A DNA stretch of 64,000 nucleotides, taken from positions 620,001 through 684,000 of the forward strand of contig NZ_VFPG01000002.1 of the NCBI RefSeq assembly GCF_006716565.1. Direction: 5' to 3'. This document shows, piece by piece, positions 53,398 to 63,179 of the stretch (its first letter is position 1; the number at the start of each line of letters is the position of its first letter). The translations under genes were made by a program, and so were the position numbers. This stretch comes from Nocardia bhagyanarayanae. Its GTDB lineage: Bacteria > Actinomycetota > Actinomycetes > Mycobacteriales > Mycobacteriaceae. The notes beneath the pieces were generated by a model that saw only the letters and a list, made by a program, of their open reading frames with translations, did not search any database and had not been told where the DNA came from.

Positions 53398-53659
53398 CGG
53401 GTCGGAGTCGCGAGAGCTGGGCGAGCGATGGGTCTCGACGTCCAGTGATAGGGATGCGCTGGCATGCAGTTTCGACGGGGGCTGGGCGATCGTTCGCCCC
53501 GGATGTGCGGCGGCGGATTGGGGAGCGTGGACGCGTGGTCGGCGCGGTGGTCTCGCGCGCTGGTCGACCTCACTACGACCCGACCGAATGCGTGTATGCC
53601 AGCCGGGCAATGGGCCTACCTCCGGTGCAGCAGTCTCGTTGGCCGCCTCGACCGGCAGG

Positions 53660-53834
53660 CATCTGCGATGGGGGTTGCCCCGTTTCGGTGAAGCGGTGGC
53701 GCTACCCCAAGGCGATCGCCGAGCATCCTGCGACGGGGGTCGTCCTGTTCCACTGGAGCGGCGGCGTCAGCTGATGCCGATCGCCGAGGACCGTGCGCTC
53801 GGGCTGACTCGGTCCGGTGGAGCGGTGGCGTCAG
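53660..53834. repeat. Degenerate ~57-bp tandem repeat
   Basis: Two clear units (53713-53770 and 53778-53834) both start CGATCGCCGAG and end GGAGCGG(C/T)GGCGTCAG; a third, poorer copy precedes them (ending GAAGCGGTGGCG near 53700). The last unit touches the 3' end of the acetyltransferase gene. Confidence 0.55.
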
Positions 53835-54364
53835 TCCACCTCGACCGGCAAGGTCAGCTGCATGAGGGTCAAGTCCATCCAGCGGCCGAATTTGTGGCCT
53901 ACCTCCGGCAATTGGCCGACGACCACGAAGCCGAATCGCTCGTGCAGGACGATCGACCCGGTGTTGCTGGATTCGATGGCGGCGATCATGGCGTGCACTC
54001 GCCCGGATGTCGCGGCGCGGTCGATCAATTCAGTGAGCAGGGCGCTGGCGAGGCCGCGGCGCTGGAAGCGGTCGGCGATGTAGACCGAGTTCTCTACGGA
54101 GTAGCGGTATCCGACCTTCGGCCGCCACTGGCCGTAGCTGGCGTAGCCGGCGACTTCGCCCTCGACCTCGGCGACGAGGACGGGCATGCCCGCCTCGACC
54201 CGGGAGCGGAACCAGGTCTGGCGCTCGTCGATGCCGACTTCGTCGATGTCCCAGATGGCGGTGGAGGTGGCGATGTTGGTGTTGTGGATGTCGAGGATCG
54301 CGGGCAGGTCACCTTCGCGCGCGTCGCGGATGACGGTGGCGTGGCGGGTGTCCATGGCGGTCAA
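53831..54364 (-). CDS. GNAT acetyltransferase, phosphinothricin acetyltransferase-like
   Basis: A 177-aa GNAT enzyme of the PAT/YncA type. It shows 'IRDAREGDLPAILDIHNTNI', 'VGIDERQTWFRSRV', the acetyl-CoA loop 'VYIADRFQRRGLASALLTEL' and the C-terminal 'GRVHAMIAAIESSNTGSIVL' with 'HERFGFVVVGQLPEVGHKFG', the usual PAT ending. It probably acetylates a small amine; the substrate cannot be assigned. TTG at 54364 has GGAG 7 bases upstream, whereas ATG at 54355 has poorer spacing; I use the TTG, but either is possible. The gene stands alone between two repeat-rich gaps. Confidence 0.85.
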   Translation of the reverse strand: MTAMDTRHATVIRDAREGDLPAILDIHNTNIATSTAIWDIDEVGIDERQTWFRSRVEAGMPVLVAEVEGEVAGYASYGQWRPKVGYRYSVENSVYIADRFQRRGLASALLTELIDRAATSGRVHAMIAAIESSNTGSIVLHERFGFVVVGQLPEVGHKFGRWMDLTLMQLTLPVEVD

Positions 54365-55223
54365 CGGCGTTCTCCGTGGTTCGGCGAAGGTGGTAGGCGT
54401 GGCTTGTTTCGCGAGGTGGTTGCGGACCTACGGTCGGTGTTCGAACCCGATCATCGCGCGTCCGGGGGACCGGCGGCAATGCGGGCTGGATCACCTGGCG
54501 TGCGAGCATGGTGTGCTCCCGATGGCGCGCTCAGGCGGTGCCGTGGACGGGCGACAGCGGCTGCCGGTCACTCAGCGGGACCTCGGTCGGGGCGCCATCC
54601 CGCCGGTGGGATTCCCGAGCCCGGAAACGTCACGTGCGGCAATGCGGCGGCGAATCAGTATCTGCTGTACTGCTGTACCGGGCTGGGCCGACGACACTGC
54701 GGCACAGCGCGTGCTGGGCGACGGTCGCGGAGTGCATGCCGCTGCGTCACCCGGTGGGCGAGTTCCGGCGGCGTCGTTCCTGCTGCAAGCGATACCGGAC
54801 TGGACTGGTCGGCGGCGGCGGTGCCGTCGATGATCCGGAGTGTTTCGCGGATTCGACAGAAACGGCTAGGTGAGCGAAACGCGCCAGGTGGCGGTAGGCG
54901 GTAGTCAAGCGCCGACCCTGATCATGGTGGCCGGCGAGCACCGATTCCGGCTCCTAGAAGTCATCGCCGAGGACCGGACCGTCTCCTGGATGCGCTCCAC
55001 ATCGCGGCGCAGGACGAGCGATTGCTGTGGGTTCGGTCGACCGGCGTCCGTTCCCGTGTGTCTGGTTGGTGCGGAACTACGACAGTGGTTCGGGATGCCC
55101 GACGGCCAGGCGACAAGGGCCGTGTCCTGCTCCATGACTGTGGCAACGGGTCACGAAACTGCGGCACAGCGCTTGCCGGGCGGCGGTCGCGGAGCGCTGC
55201 CGCTGTCAGACGCTACGGATGGC
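54365..55223. other. 859-base gap with a 48-bp direct repeat, no supported gene
   Basis: No convincing gene is present: frames that cross it are shadows of dlaT and the epimerase on the other strand. A direct repeat stands out: 54696-54744 and 55158-55205 both read ACTGCGGCACAGCGC, then GGGCG(A/G)CGGTCGCGGAG, then GCCGCTG, with a few substitutions and one indel. The copies are 462 bases apart. Confidence 0.55.
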
Positions 55224-56132
55224 TTACCTGTCGTCCTCGTAGCTACCGATGGTGGCTGCCAACGCCGCACCGATCGTCGGATGGCGGAAGGGATATCCCG
55301 CCGCCTCCAGCGCCGTGGGGATCGCCCGCGGACCGCGCAAAATCGCCTCGTCGGCGAACTCCCCGATGAGTCCACGCAGCGCGAACGCGGGCAGTACCAG
55401 CGGGGTGGGCCGGTGCAGCGCGCGGCCGAGTGCGCGGTTGAACTCGGCGTTGGTGACCGGAGCCGGGCCGACCGTGTTGATCGGCCCGGACACGGTGTCG
55501 TTGGTGAGCGCGAAAATGATCGCGCCGATCTCGTCGTCCAGCGAGATCCACGGCGTGTACTGACGCCCATTGCCCAGTCGCCCGCCGAGACCCAACGAGT
55601 ACAGGGGGTGCAGCATGCCGAGCATCCCGCCGTGCTTGGACAGCACGACGGCGCTGCGCAACAGCACCGTACGCACGCCCGCGGCGCTGGCGGGACCGGT
55701 CGCCGCTTCCCAGTCACGGCACAGCGTGGCGAGGAAACCCGAACCGACGGGGGAGGATTCGTCCACGACGCGGTCGCCGGTGGCGCCGCCGTAGTAGTGC
55801 ACGCCGCTGGCGTTGACCAGCACCGGCACGCCCGCGGCGGCCACCTTGTTGGCGAGGACGTCGGTGGGGGTGATGCGGCTGTCGCGCAGCTCCTGCTTGA
55901 AGCTGCCGTTCCAGCGACGCCGCCCGATGCTCGCCCCGCACAGGTTGACCACCGCGTCGGCTCCGCGCAACGCCCGCTCGTCGAGTTCGGCGCGGGCGGG
56001 ATTCCAGACGAACTCGTCCGGGGCGGCGGCGGGACGACGCACCAGACGAGCCACCTCGTGCCCGTCGCGGCGCAGTGCCGCGACGAGCGCTGTCCCGATC
56101 AACCCGGACGAACCGGCGATCACGACCTTCAT
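55224..56132 (-). CDS. TIGR01777-family NAD(P)-dependent epimerase-like protein (Rv2216-like)
   Basis: A 302-aa extended short-chain dehydrogenase-like protein. The Rossmann motif is [14 protein letters not shown] (4-17). The family pattern continues with '[18 protein letters not shown]', '[20 protein letters not shown]', '[20 protein letters not shown]' and '[20 protein letters not shown]'. The usual YxxxK is not evident. The biochemical role is not known in any species I can name; the gene is close to dlaT and lipB in mycobacteria as well (Rv2216). It starts 21 bases after the dlaT stop and is therefore probably in one operon with dlaT. Confidence 0.9.
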   Translation of the reverse strand: MKVVIAGSSGLIGTALVAALRRDGHEVARLVRRPAAAPDEFVWNPARAELDERALRGADAVVNLCGASIGRRRWNGSFKQELRDSRITPTDVLANKVAAAGVPVLVNASGVHYYGGATGDRVVDESSPVGSGFLATLCRDWEAATGPASAAGVRTVLLRSAVVLSKHGGMLGMLHPLYSLGLGGRLGNGRQYTPWISLDDEIGAIIFALTNDTVSGPINTVGPAPVTNAEFNRALGRALHRPTPLVLPAFALRGLIGEFADEAILRGPRAIPTALEAAGYPFRHPTIGAALAATIGSYEDDR

Positions 56133-56153
56133 GCGGGACGAACCTTCCCCGGG

Positions 56154-57923
56154 TTAGAGGCCCAGATCGGCCTCGAACGCGGCCTCTTCGAGGCGGTGGC
56201 GGATCGTGGTCAGGAAGCGACCGGCGTCCGCGCCGTCGATGAGGCGGTGATCGTAGGTGAGCGGCAGGTAGCACATGGAGCGCACGCCGATCGACTCGTT
56301 GCCGGTCTCGTCGGTCACCACCACCGGGCGCTTGACGATCGCGCCGGTGCCGAGCATGGCCGCCTGCGGCGGAACCAGGATCGGGGTGTCGAACAGCGCG
56401 CCCTGGCTGCCGATGTTGGTGATGGTGAAGGTGCCACCGGCCAGCTCGTCCGGCTTCAGGCCGCCGTTGCGCGCCCGGTTGGCGATGTCGGCGATGGCGC
56501 GGGCCAGACCGGCCAGCGACAGGTCGCTGGCGTTGTGGATCACCGGGGAGAGCAGGCCCTGCTCGGTGTCGACGGCGATGCCGAGGTGCACCGAGGCGTG
56601 GTAGGTGATCTCCTTGGTGCCCTCGTCGTAGGAGGCGTTGACGTTGGGGTGCACGCCGAGCGCCTCGACGACCGCCTTCGCGAAGAACGGCAGGAACGTC
56701 AGGTTGACGCCCTCGCGCTCCTTGAACGCGCCCTTGGCCTGCGCGCGCAGCGCCGCGATCTTGGTGACGTCGGCCTCGTGGACCTGGGTCAGCTGCGCGG
56801 TGGTCTGCAGCGATTCGCGGGTCTTGGTGGCGGTGATCTGCCGGATCCGGTTGGCCTTCTGGACGGTTCCGCGCAAGTGCGCCAGCTGCGCGGCGGCCGG
56901 AGCCGACGGAGCCTTGGCGGCGGGCGCGGCGGCGGCCGGAGCGGGCGCGGCGGCGGGAGCCGGGGCCTTCTTCGCCTCGGCGGCGGCGAGCACGTCCTGC
57001 TTGCGGATGCGGCCGCCGACGCCGGAGCCCTGCACCGAGGCCAGGTCGACGCCGTTCTCCTCGGCGAGCTTGCGCACCAGCGGGGTGACGTAAGGGGTTG
57101 CGCCATTGCCGTCGGCGGCCGGGGCCTTGGCCGGAGCCGGGGCGGGCTTCGGGGCCGGGGCGGGAGCCGGAGCGGGCTTGGGAGCCGCGGCGGCGGGGGC
57201 CGGTTCGGGCTTGGGCTCGGGCGCGGGGGCCGGTTCGGGCTTGGCTTCGGGCGCGGGGGCCGGAGCGGGCTTGGGAGCCGCGGCGGCGGGGGCACCGCTG
57301 CCGATCACGCCGAGCTGTCCGCCGACGGAGACCACGTCGTCTTCCTGCGCGGTGATCTCCAGCAGGGTGCCCGCGACGGGCGAGGGGATCTCGGTGTCGA
57401 CCTTGTCGGTGGAGACCTCGAGCAGCGGCTCGTCGACCTCGATCTTGTCGCCGACCGACTTCAGCCAGCGGGTGACGGTGCCCTCGGTGACCGACTCGCC
57501 CAGCTCGGGCATCTTCACCGGGGTGCCCTCGGCGGCGCCTGCCGACGCGGCGGCGGGCTGCTCGGCCGGGGCCTGCTCGGCGGGAGCCGGTGCGGCGGGT
57601 TCGGGTTCGGCTTCGACCGACTCTTCGGCGGCGGCAGGCGCGGCGGCTTCGGGCGCGGGCGCGGTCTCGGCGGCGGGCGCCTCACCGGCGTCGCTGATCA
57701 CGCCGAGCTCACCGCCGACCTCGACCACGTCGTCTTCCTGGGCGACGATCTTCGACAGCACACCCGCCGCCGGGGACGGGATCTCGGTGTCGACCTTGTC
57801 GGTGGAGACCTCGAGCAGCGGCTCGTCGACCTCGACCGTGTCTCCTTCCTGCTTCAGCCACCTGGTCACCGTTCCCTCGGTGACGCTCTCACCAAGAGCC
57901 GGCATCTGGACGGAGAAGGCCAT
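56154..57923 (-). CDS. dlaT: Dihydrolipoamide acyltransferase (E2) of 2-oxoacid dehydrogenase
   Basis: A 589-aa E2 with two lipoyl domains in tandem (each with the lipoylated Lys in '[12 protein letters not shown]'), joined by Ala/Pro/Glu-rich linkers, then a peripheral-subunit-binding domain ('[20 protein letters not shown]' and '[11 protein letters not shown]') and the catalytic domain ending in '[20 protein letters not shown]' with the active-site His. The second linker is made of repeated PAPAPKPEPAP-like units. In mycobacteria this E2 (DlaT/Rv2215, once called SucB) serves pyruvate dehydrogenase and the antioxidant peroxidase system. Its cofactor is made by the nearby lipB and lipA. The ATG at 57923 follows GAGGAG; the longer open frame is a shadow. 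Confidence 0.96.
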   Translation of the reverse strand: MAFSVQMPALGESVTEGTVTRWLKQEGDTVEVDEPLLEVSTDKVDTEIPSPAAGVLSKIVAQEDDVVEVGGELGVISDAGEAPAAETAPAPEAAAPAAAEESVEAEPEPAAPAPAEQAPAEQPAAASAGAAEGTPVKMPELGESVTEGTVTRWLKSVGDKIEVDEPLLEVSTDKVDTEIPSPVAGTLLEITAQEDDVVSVGGQLGVIGSGAPAAAAPKPAPAPAPEAKPEPAPAPEPKPEPAPAAAAPKPAPAPAPAPKPAPAPAKAPAADGNGATPYVTPLVRKLAEENGVDLASVQGSGVGGRIRKQDVLAAAEAKKAPAPAAAPAPAAAAPAAKAPSAPAAAQLAHLRGTVQKANRIRQITATKTRESLQTTAQLTQVHEADVTKIAALRAQAKGAFKEREGVNLTFLPFFAKAVVEALGVHPNVNASYDEGTKEITYHASVHLGIAVDTEQGLLSPVIHNASDLSLAGLARAIADIANRARNGGLKPDELAGGTFTITNIGSQGALFDTPILVPPQAAMLGTGAIVKRPVVVTDETGNESIGVRSMCYLPLTYDHRLIDGADAGRFLTTIRHRLEEAAFEADLGL

Positions 57924-58182
57924 GTCCGTTGACTCCTCTGACTGCTCGACGGGTTCTACAACAGTTGATCTCTGGCGGGTCGCCCACCGCTGGTCGCGGT
58001 GAAAACCCGGAAGCCACCAACATTCTGAGTGGCACCGGAGATCTGTGCGGTTCTTGTACCGCGGTCCATCCTTGCACTCGTCCGCGTGGCGTGTAGCACA
58101 GGGCATGTCTCTACCGGGAAGCTGGCAGTATGGGAGGACCGGGTGTGAGCATTTATCCGGTGTACGAAGGAGGTCGGCGTCG

Positions 58183-58545
58183 ATGGGTTTGCTGGATCGT
58201 TTCCGTGGCGCTCTGAACCGTGGCGGTCCCGCAGCACGTGCGTCGACCTCGGGCAACGAGGACGCCCGCTACCTCGCCGACTGGGTGCGCACGCACATCG
58301 GTGTCGAGGGGTACTTGGAGCCGAAGACCACTATGACGGATGTCACCGTGGTGTTGGTCGCTGCCGATGGGGAGTGGACGCGCCGGATCGTCGGGGAGCG
58401 GGGGGCTCAGCGGTTGGCCAGGGATCTGAGCATTCCCGTGTACGAGGTTCGGAAGACGGGGTATCCGCAGCGGATGCGGGATTACGACGCTCGGAAGAGG
58501 ATTGAGCGGCAGCGGGCGTTCGAGGAGGAGTTGCGGGATTTGTAG
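58183..58545 (+). CDS. Small conserved actinobacterial protein
   Basis: A 120-aa protein that starts [14 protein letters not shown] at 58183, after AGGAGG with good spacing. The core '[20 protein letters not shown]' then '[20 protein letters not shown]' and '[20 protein letters not shown]' is found in many actinobacteria, sometimes labelled 'oxidoreductase' without evidence. I see no cofactor motif. It diverges from dlaT with a 259-base gap that should hold both promoters. Confidence 0.75.
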   Translation: MGLLDRFRGALNRGGPAARASTSGNEDARYLADWVRTHIGVEGYLEPKTTMTDVTVVLVAADGEWTRRIVGERGAQRLARDLSIPVYEVRKTGYPQRMRDYDARKRIERQRAFEEELRDL

Positions 58546-58937
58546 GGGGCGAGTTCGGTTGTGAGCCGGTTGGTTCGGTGGGGATGGGTGAGAGCGGGCC
58601 GGCTTGGGGGCGGTGCTCTCGGGCGCTTGGGGGCGGCGCTCTCGGGCTGAGGCTCGGTCAGGCTGACGCGGCGATCTTGTTTCGCGAGTAGTCCCTTGGC
58701 AGGCGGGGATCGGTGAGTTCGATTCGGGGGCTGGGTGGGTGACGTGCCCCGGGTTTCTTGTTCGTTTCTGGTACCTACCCAGGTTTGCCTCGGAGCGGTG
58801 CTGGGCGCGGCGGGTGCCGTACCCGGCTTACCTTCCGCAGTCTGTGTGGGGGTGCGGCTTCCAGCCCGGTCGACCGGTTCTGGTTGCGTTCAGAGAGCTT
58901 TGACGAAGTGAATGCCCCTTGCCTTGTAAACCCCCTG

Positions 58938-58974
58938 ACCACCATTTCTCTCCCGTCGATAGAGAAATGGTGGT
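58938..58974. repeat. Perfect 14-bp palindrome, first element
   Basis: ACCACCATTTCTCT (58938-58951) and AGAGAAATGGTGGT (58961-58974) are exact inverse complements around the 9-base loop CCCGTCGAT. Its composition (AT-rich stem) differs from the surroundings. A diverged relative is at 53347-53397 near lipB, so this is a dispersed element rather than only a terminator. Confidence 0.8.
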
Positions 58975-58984
58975 TGGGGCAGAT

Positions 58985-59042
58985 CGACGGGAGTCAAATG
59001 GTGGCAATCGAAGATCAATTAGCAACCATTTGACTACCGTCG
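58985..59042. repeat. Near-perfect 18-bp palindrome, second element
   Basis: CGACGGGAGTCAAATGGT (58985-59002) pairs with ACCATTTGACTACCGTCG (59025-59042), with 17 of 18 positions complementary, around a 22-base spacer. It begins 10 bases after the first palindrome, shares the ATGGT arm end with it, and shares the sequence CGACGG. Confidence 0.8.
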
Positions 59043-59531
59043 ATTTCGGCGTGGACCCTGCCCGCGCTTTGCGCCTCTGCCGGCCTCCGCGCGCCAGGCG
59101 CTCGCGCGCCTGCCCTCGTTGACGTGCCAGCCCTCGCGCGCCCGCGCTTGTTGAGCAGCTCCGGAGCGTAGTCCGCAAGGCGTCCTGAGCCTCGAGCACC
59201 GCTAGCGGAAAAGCTCGGTGAGCACGCGTAATCGCAGGTTCATTCGAGGGACAACGTCTACCAACGCACTGACCGATAGAACCGACGACCGAACGCCCGA
59301 CTTATCGCCAAAGAAACGCAACCACAGCCGGTCGACCACGCCGGTAGGCGCACTCGCGCTCACCAACAGCGGGAGGTAAGCCGGGTACGGCTCTCGACGT
59401 GCCCAGCACTGTTCGAGGAAAACCTTTGGGCGTAATCGATCTGGACAGGCTTACACCGGGCCGACATCGCAAGCAGGTCGAGGGTGGGAAGGCTCGGGCG
59501 AGGGTGAGCAAGGCCTCGGCCTGGTCAGCAT

Positions 59532-59951
59532 TCAGACGTCGCAGCGGCGGACATTCACGAGGCTGGGCGATCCATCGCGACCCCGGCCATGTCCCCGCAA
59601 CAGGTCGCGCCAGCCGGGCCACGCACCGTCGCTACCGCGGATCTCCACCAGCCCGAATATCAACTCCCCGACACTCGCGTGCACCCACTTCGGCAAGAGA
59701 ATCCTGTTCCCGCCGAGGACGACGGCTGGTAGCAGCAGCACCGAATAGTTGTACGGTCGGGGTATTTCCACCACCAGCAGCAGCAACCCCATCGCAACGA
59801 TCGATCCGGACTGCAGGACGAAGTCCACCAACGTGGCACCCAGCGACCGCAACTTGCGTGGCGACGGGTACCGCGTATCGCCTTCATCCCCACGGTATTT
59901 CGGTAGAAAATTAGGCGTTTTCGTCAGCCCGAGCGCATCCCCCAAACTCAT
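59532..59951 (-). CDS. RDD-like small membrane protein
   Basis: A 139-aa protein beginning MSLGDALGLTKTPNFLPKYR. An RDD-type first helix follows an Arg ('RSLGATLVDFVLQSGSIVAM', about residues 36-55); a second hydrophobic stretch is 'YNYSVLLLPAVVLGGNRILL', and 'ASVGELIFGLVEIRGSDG' precedes a 'WRDLLRGHG' segment, as in RDD proteins where the conserved Arg-Asp sits near the end. The ATG at 59951 is preferred to the longer open frame, which lacks a binding site. The function is unknown. It lies 144 bases downstream of pepA on the same strand. Confidence 0.65.
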   Translation of the reverse strand: MSLGDALGLTKTPNFLPKYRGDEGDTRYPSPRKLRSLGATLVDFVLQSGSIVAMGLLLLVVEIPRPYNYSVLLLPAVVLGGNRILLPKWVHASVGELIFGLVEIRGSDGAWPGWRDLLRGHGRGRDGSPSLVNVRRCDV

Positions 59952-60095
59952 CGGGCCATCATGACACAGCCCGACTCGGCCGAGTGTGCTGACAGCCGAT
60001 CCAATCGCCGCCGCCGACAATCCGGGCGCTCGACATGCGGAAGCAACCACTGGAAGTGCGCCGCCCGATCGAAACCCGACGGCGCACCTCCGAAC

Positions 60096-61607
60096 TCACT
60101 CCCCGGCGATATCCTCGATCACCGCGATCAACGTCCGCACCGGCACACCGGTCCCACCCTTCCCGATGTACCCGAACGGCCCACCGGTGTTGTACGCGGG
60201 CCCCGCGACATCGAGGTGCGCCCATTCCACATCCTCCGGCACGAACTCCTTCAGGAAGAGCGCCGCCGAGAGCATGCCGCCCCAGCGGTGCTGGGCGACG
60301 TTGGCCAGGTCGGCGATCTTGGAGTTCAGGTCGGCGCGGAGTTCGGCGGGAAGTGGCATGGCCCAGCCGTTTTCGCCGACCTCGCGGGAGAGGCGGGCGA
60401 CGCGGTCGCGGAAGTCGTCGGTGCCCATCACGCCCGGAGTTCGGGTGCCGAGGGCGACCATCTGGGCGCCGGTGAGGGTGGCAACGTCGATGAGGTAGTC
60501 GGGGGAGTCCTCGGCGGCGCGGACGATGGCGTCGGCGAGGATGAGGCGGCCCTCGGCGTCGGTGTTGAGCACCTCTACGGTGGTGCCGCCGTACTGGGTG
60601 AGGACGTCGCCGGGGCGCTGCGCGGTGGCCGACGGCATGTTCTCGGCCATCGGGACCGTGGCGGTCACAGTGACCGGCAGGCTCAGCCGCGCGGCGAGCA
60701 GGGTGGTGGCGATGACCGCGGCGGCGCCCGCCATGTCCGAGGTCATGTTCTCCATGTTCTGCGCGGGCTTGATGGAGATGCCGCCGGTGTCGAAGGTGAT
60801 GCCCTTGCCGACCAGCGCGATCTTCTTCGGTCCGCCGGAGTAGCTGAGCCGCACCAGCCGCGGCGGCCGCGAGGAGCCCTTGCCGACGCCGAGCACGCCG
60901 CCGTAACCGCCCGCCTCCAAAGCCTTTTCGTCGAGCACCTCGACCTCGAGACCCGCGGCCTCGGCCAATACCTGGGCGCGCGAGGCGAATTCGGCCGGGA
61001 ACAGGTGGCTGGGCGGGGTGTTGACGAAATCGCGTGCGGTGGCGACGGCTTCGGCGATCAGCTGGGCGCGGAACAACGCCTCCTCGCCGAAATCCGCTTC
61101 GGGAACCAGGAATTCGATGCGAGCGACCGGCTGCTCGTCCGGCTTGGGCGCGGACTTCTCGGACCGGAACGGGTTGAACGAGTAGGCGCCGAGGTAGAAG
61201 CCCTCCGCGGCGGCGCCGAGATCCAGGCCCGACAGCGTGGTCGCCACCAGCTCGGTGCCGTTGAGCGAGCGGCCCGCGACACCGGCGGAGCGGCGGATCT
61301 GCTCCGCGTCCACCTTGTCGGCGGCGCCGAGGCCGACGGCGAGCACGCTGGTGACGTTGTCCAGCCCGGCCGGCGCGGGCACCCTGGTCAGCTCTTCGGC
61401 CTTGCCCTTGGCGCCGACCGCGCCCAGCTGGTCCAGCAGCTCCGCGCGGACGTCGGCGGTGAGCACGTCGCCGAACAGGTCGTCGGGCGCGATCGACGGA
61501 CCGTTCTCCGAGGACGTCAATCCGATCACCAGCACGTCGGTGTCCGGCCCGATGGTTAGGGTGCGCGCCAATTCCGGTCCGAGTGAGCGATCTGCAACAG
61601 CGGTCAT
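60096..61607 (-). CDS. pepA: Leucyl aminopeptidase (M17)
   Basis: A 503-aa cytosolic zinc aminopeptidase of family M17 that removes N-terminal residues from peptides; a hexamer in known members. The metal-ligand motifs are complete: '[18 protein letters not shown]', '[19 protein letters not shown]' and the family signature NTDAEGRL, followed by '[21 protein letters not shown]'. The ~170-residue N-terminal macro-like domain is present. ATG at 61607 is used; a GTG six bases earlier (61613) is equally possible, and neither has a strong ribosome binding site. The M. tuberculosis counterpart (pepB, Rv2213) holds the same place next to dlaT and gcvT. The TetR gene ends 9 bases upstream on the same strand. 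Confidence 0.95.
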   Translation of the reverse strand: MTAVADRSLGPELARTLTIGPDTDVLVIGLTSSENGPSIAPDDLFGDVLTADVRAELLDQLGAVGAKGKAEELTRVPAPAGLDNVTSVLAVGLGAADKVDAEQIRRSAGVAGRSLNGTELVATTLSGLDLGAAAEGFYLGAYSFNPFRSEKSAPKPDEQPVARIEFLVPEADFGEEALFRAQLIAEAVATARDFVNTPPSHLFPAEFASRAQVLAEAAGLEVEVLDEKALEAGGYGGVLGVGKGSSRPPRLVRLSYSGGPKKIALVGKGITFDTGGISIKPAQNMENMTSDMAGAAAVIATTLLAARLSLPVTVTATVPMAENMPSATAQRPGDVLTQYGGTTVEVLNTDAEGRLILADAIVRAAEDSPDYLIDVATLTGAQMVALGTRTPGVMGTDDFRDRVARLSREVGENGWAMPLPAELRADLNSKIADLANVAQHRWGGMLSAALFLKEFVPEDVEWAHLDVAGPAYNTGGPFGYIGKGGTGVPVRTLIAVIEDIAGE

Positions 61608-61616
61608 TGGCACAGG

Positions 61617-62411
61617 TTATTCGGTCTTCTTCGACAGCCGCATGGCGACGCCGTCCAGCAGCAGCTCGACGCCGGTGGCGACCAGCTCGTCGAGGTCCAG
61701 CTCTGGGCCGGGCGGTCCGGCGGCGAACAGTTTGCGCATGGTCGGCCGGGCGTCGACGAGTTCGGCGAATTCCGCGTGCAGCGACTCCGGCAGCGTCTCG
61801 AACTGCTCCCCGCGATCGGAACGCAGCAGCGCCAACCCTTGAACGAGGCCGGAGTAGGCGAGGTAGACCGTGATCACCTCGTCGCGGGTGAGGCCGCTGG
61901 CGTCCAACGCGGTGAACGAGCGCTCGAGGACGTCGAACAGGGCGGGACCGATCGGCGGCTTGGTGCGGGCCAGCACCGGCAACACCCACGGATGGCGCTG
62001 GTAGAGGAGCCACTCCTGCTCGGCCTCGTGAGTGAGCGCGGCACGCCAGTCGGTCGGGGTGACCTGGGGCGGCGGGCTTTCGGCCAGGACGAGTTCGGTC
62101 ATCGCTGTCAGCAGCGCCTCCCGGTCGGGGAAGTGCCGGTAGAGAGCGGCCGTCGCGACACCGAGCTCGCTGGCGAGACGGCGCACGGTGAGGCCGTCGA
62201 TGCCCTCGCGATCGGTCAGCTCGACCGCGGTCCGTGCGATGCCGACCGAGGTGAGCCGGGCGGGACGTGGACGGGCGGCGGGCGGGCGCCGGTCGCGGCG
62301 GGCGCGGTAGGCGCGGGCCTGGCAGGAGCGCGAGCAGTAGCGGCGTGATCGGCCGCGGCTCGCCTGGGTCAGCGCCTGTCCGCAGGTGGCGCAGGCCGGT
62401 GATTTCGACAC
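61617..62411 (-). CDS. TetR-family regulator with N-terminal Cys-rich motif
   Basis: A 264-aa regulator. Unusually, it starts with a small zinc-binding-like element ('CATCGQALTQASRGRSRRYC' then SRSC, so C-x2-C and C-x3-C) and a basic linker. The TetR HTH follows ('GIDGLTVRRLASELGVATAA' then LYRHFPDREALL), with a C-terminal ligand-binding domain ('HEAEQEWLLYQRHPWVLPVL', 'DEVITVYLAYSGLVQGLALL'). The GTG at 62411 is used because it keeps the Cys motif and leaves an 88-base divergent promoter; an open extension to 62477 would run through that promoter. It probably represses the divergent acetyltransferase and itself. The ligand is unknown. Confidence 0.85.
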   Translation of the reverse strand: MSKSPACATCGQALTQASRGRSRRYCSRSCQARAYRARRDRRPPAARPRPARLTSVGIARTAVELTDREGIDGLTVRRLASELGVATAALYRHFPDREALLTAMTELVLAESPPPQVTPTDWRAALTHEAEQEWLLYQRHPWVLPVLARTKPPIGPALFDVLERSFTALDASGLTRDEVITVYLAYSGLVQGLALLRSDRGEQFETLPESLHAEFAELVDARPTMRKLFAAGPPGPELDLDELVATGVELLLDGVAMRLSKKTE

Positions 62412-62465
62412 ACCAACAAGTGTGACGAAATGCTCGCTGTACCGCACTGGGCTCCATAAATTGGC

Positions 62466-62482
62466 GAACGTTGACATCGTTC
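62466..62482. promoter_or_regulatory. Candidate TetR operator between divergent genes
   Basis: The inverted repeat GAACG-n7-CGTTC (62466-62470 and 62478-62482) lies in the 88-base space between the TetR gene and the GNAT gene, 18-34 bases before the GNAT start. Length and position fit a TetR operator, but the arms are short; this is a suggestion only. Confidence 0.4.
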
Positions 62483-62499
62483 ACAACCGGAGGTTCACC

Positions 62500-63111
62500 A
62501 TGCAGCCCACAGTTCGCCGGGCGGAAATTCAGGAGCTCGACGCCGTCGCGGCCGCCTTCGTGAAGGGGTCCGCCGACGAGGCGGTGACGGCCTGGGTGGT
62601 CGCCGATCATCCCGAGGTCGCGGAGGCCTTCCGCGCCGAACACGCGCCGCGCCTCGTCGAACGCGCGATCCACGACGACGAGGTCTGGCTGGCCGGCACC
62701 GACGACGAGATCTGGGCGGTCTCGCTCTGGCAGAAGGTGACCTCGGCCGATCGGGTCATTGCCGAAGCGGCCGAGATGCGCGCGATGGCCGAGGCGGCAC
62801 CGGGGGTGCGCCCGATGGAGAGGCTGAGGACTCTCACGGCGCTGCTCGCCGAACACCATCCGCGCGAGTTCCCGCACCGCTACCTGCAGGCGATCGTCAC
62901 GGTTCCCGAACACCGCGGCAAAGGGGCGGGCGGCGCCATCCTCGCCGACCGGATCAAGGCGTACTCCGACGCCTCCGAGACCGCCTTCCTGGAGGCGAGC
63001 ACCGAACGCTCGTCCCGCCTGTACGCCCGCAACGGGTTCGTCCGCACCGGCGTCACGCACACGTTGCCCGACGACGGACCCACACTGATCCCGATGTGGT
63101 TCCGAGGCTGA
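62500..63111 (+). CDS. GNAT-family acetyltransferase
   Basis: A 203-aa GNAT protein. It starts MQPTVRRAEIQELDAVAAAF after GGAGG, contains the acetyl-CoA loop 'VTVPEHRGKGAGGAILADRI' near residues 131-150 and ends 'ASTERSSRLYARNGFVRTGV'; both motifs are standard for the family. The substrate cannot be read. The upstream open frame is not used, because it lacks a binding site and crosses the TetR promoter. The divergent TetR gene is the likely regulator, and such pairs often deal with a toxic amine, but this is inference. Confidence 0.85.
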   Translation: MQPTVRRAEIQELDAVAAAFVKGSADEAVTAWVVADHPEVAEAFRAEHAPRLVERAIHDDEVWLAGTDDEIWAVSLWQKVTSADRVIAEAAEMRAMAEAAPGVRPMERLRTLTALLAEHHPREFPHRYLQAIVTVPEHRGKGAGGAILADRIKAYSDASETAFLEASTERSSRLYARNGFVRTGVTHTLPDDGPTLIPMWFRG

Positions 63112-63179
63112 CGAGCAGCGGAGGTGCCCCAGCTGTTCGGGTCGCCGTGGCGCGTCCGCCGAGCGGTTAAGCTCGCCGG

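Larger units (their letters stand above)
58546..59531. other. 986-base gap with palindromes, no supported gene
   Basis: High-GC start (58546-58900) with GGGCGG-type low complexity, then a lower-GC part around the two palindromes described separately, then a Leu/Arg-type shadow frame up to 59531. I see no coding region with a ribosome binding site or recognisable protein. Confidence 0.55.

Noticed and set aside
54870..57932. A 1020-aa open frame on the plus strand with long Gly-rich runs
   Set aside because: It is antisense to dlaT and the TIGR01777 gene; the Gly/Arg/Ser-rich repeats are the complement of the Ala/Pro linkers of dlaT.
59959..63060. A 1033-aa open frame on the minus strand
   Set aside because: It overlaps pepA, TetR and GNAT in other frames, is Arg/Pro/Gly-rich throughout and has no domain; a high-GC shadow.
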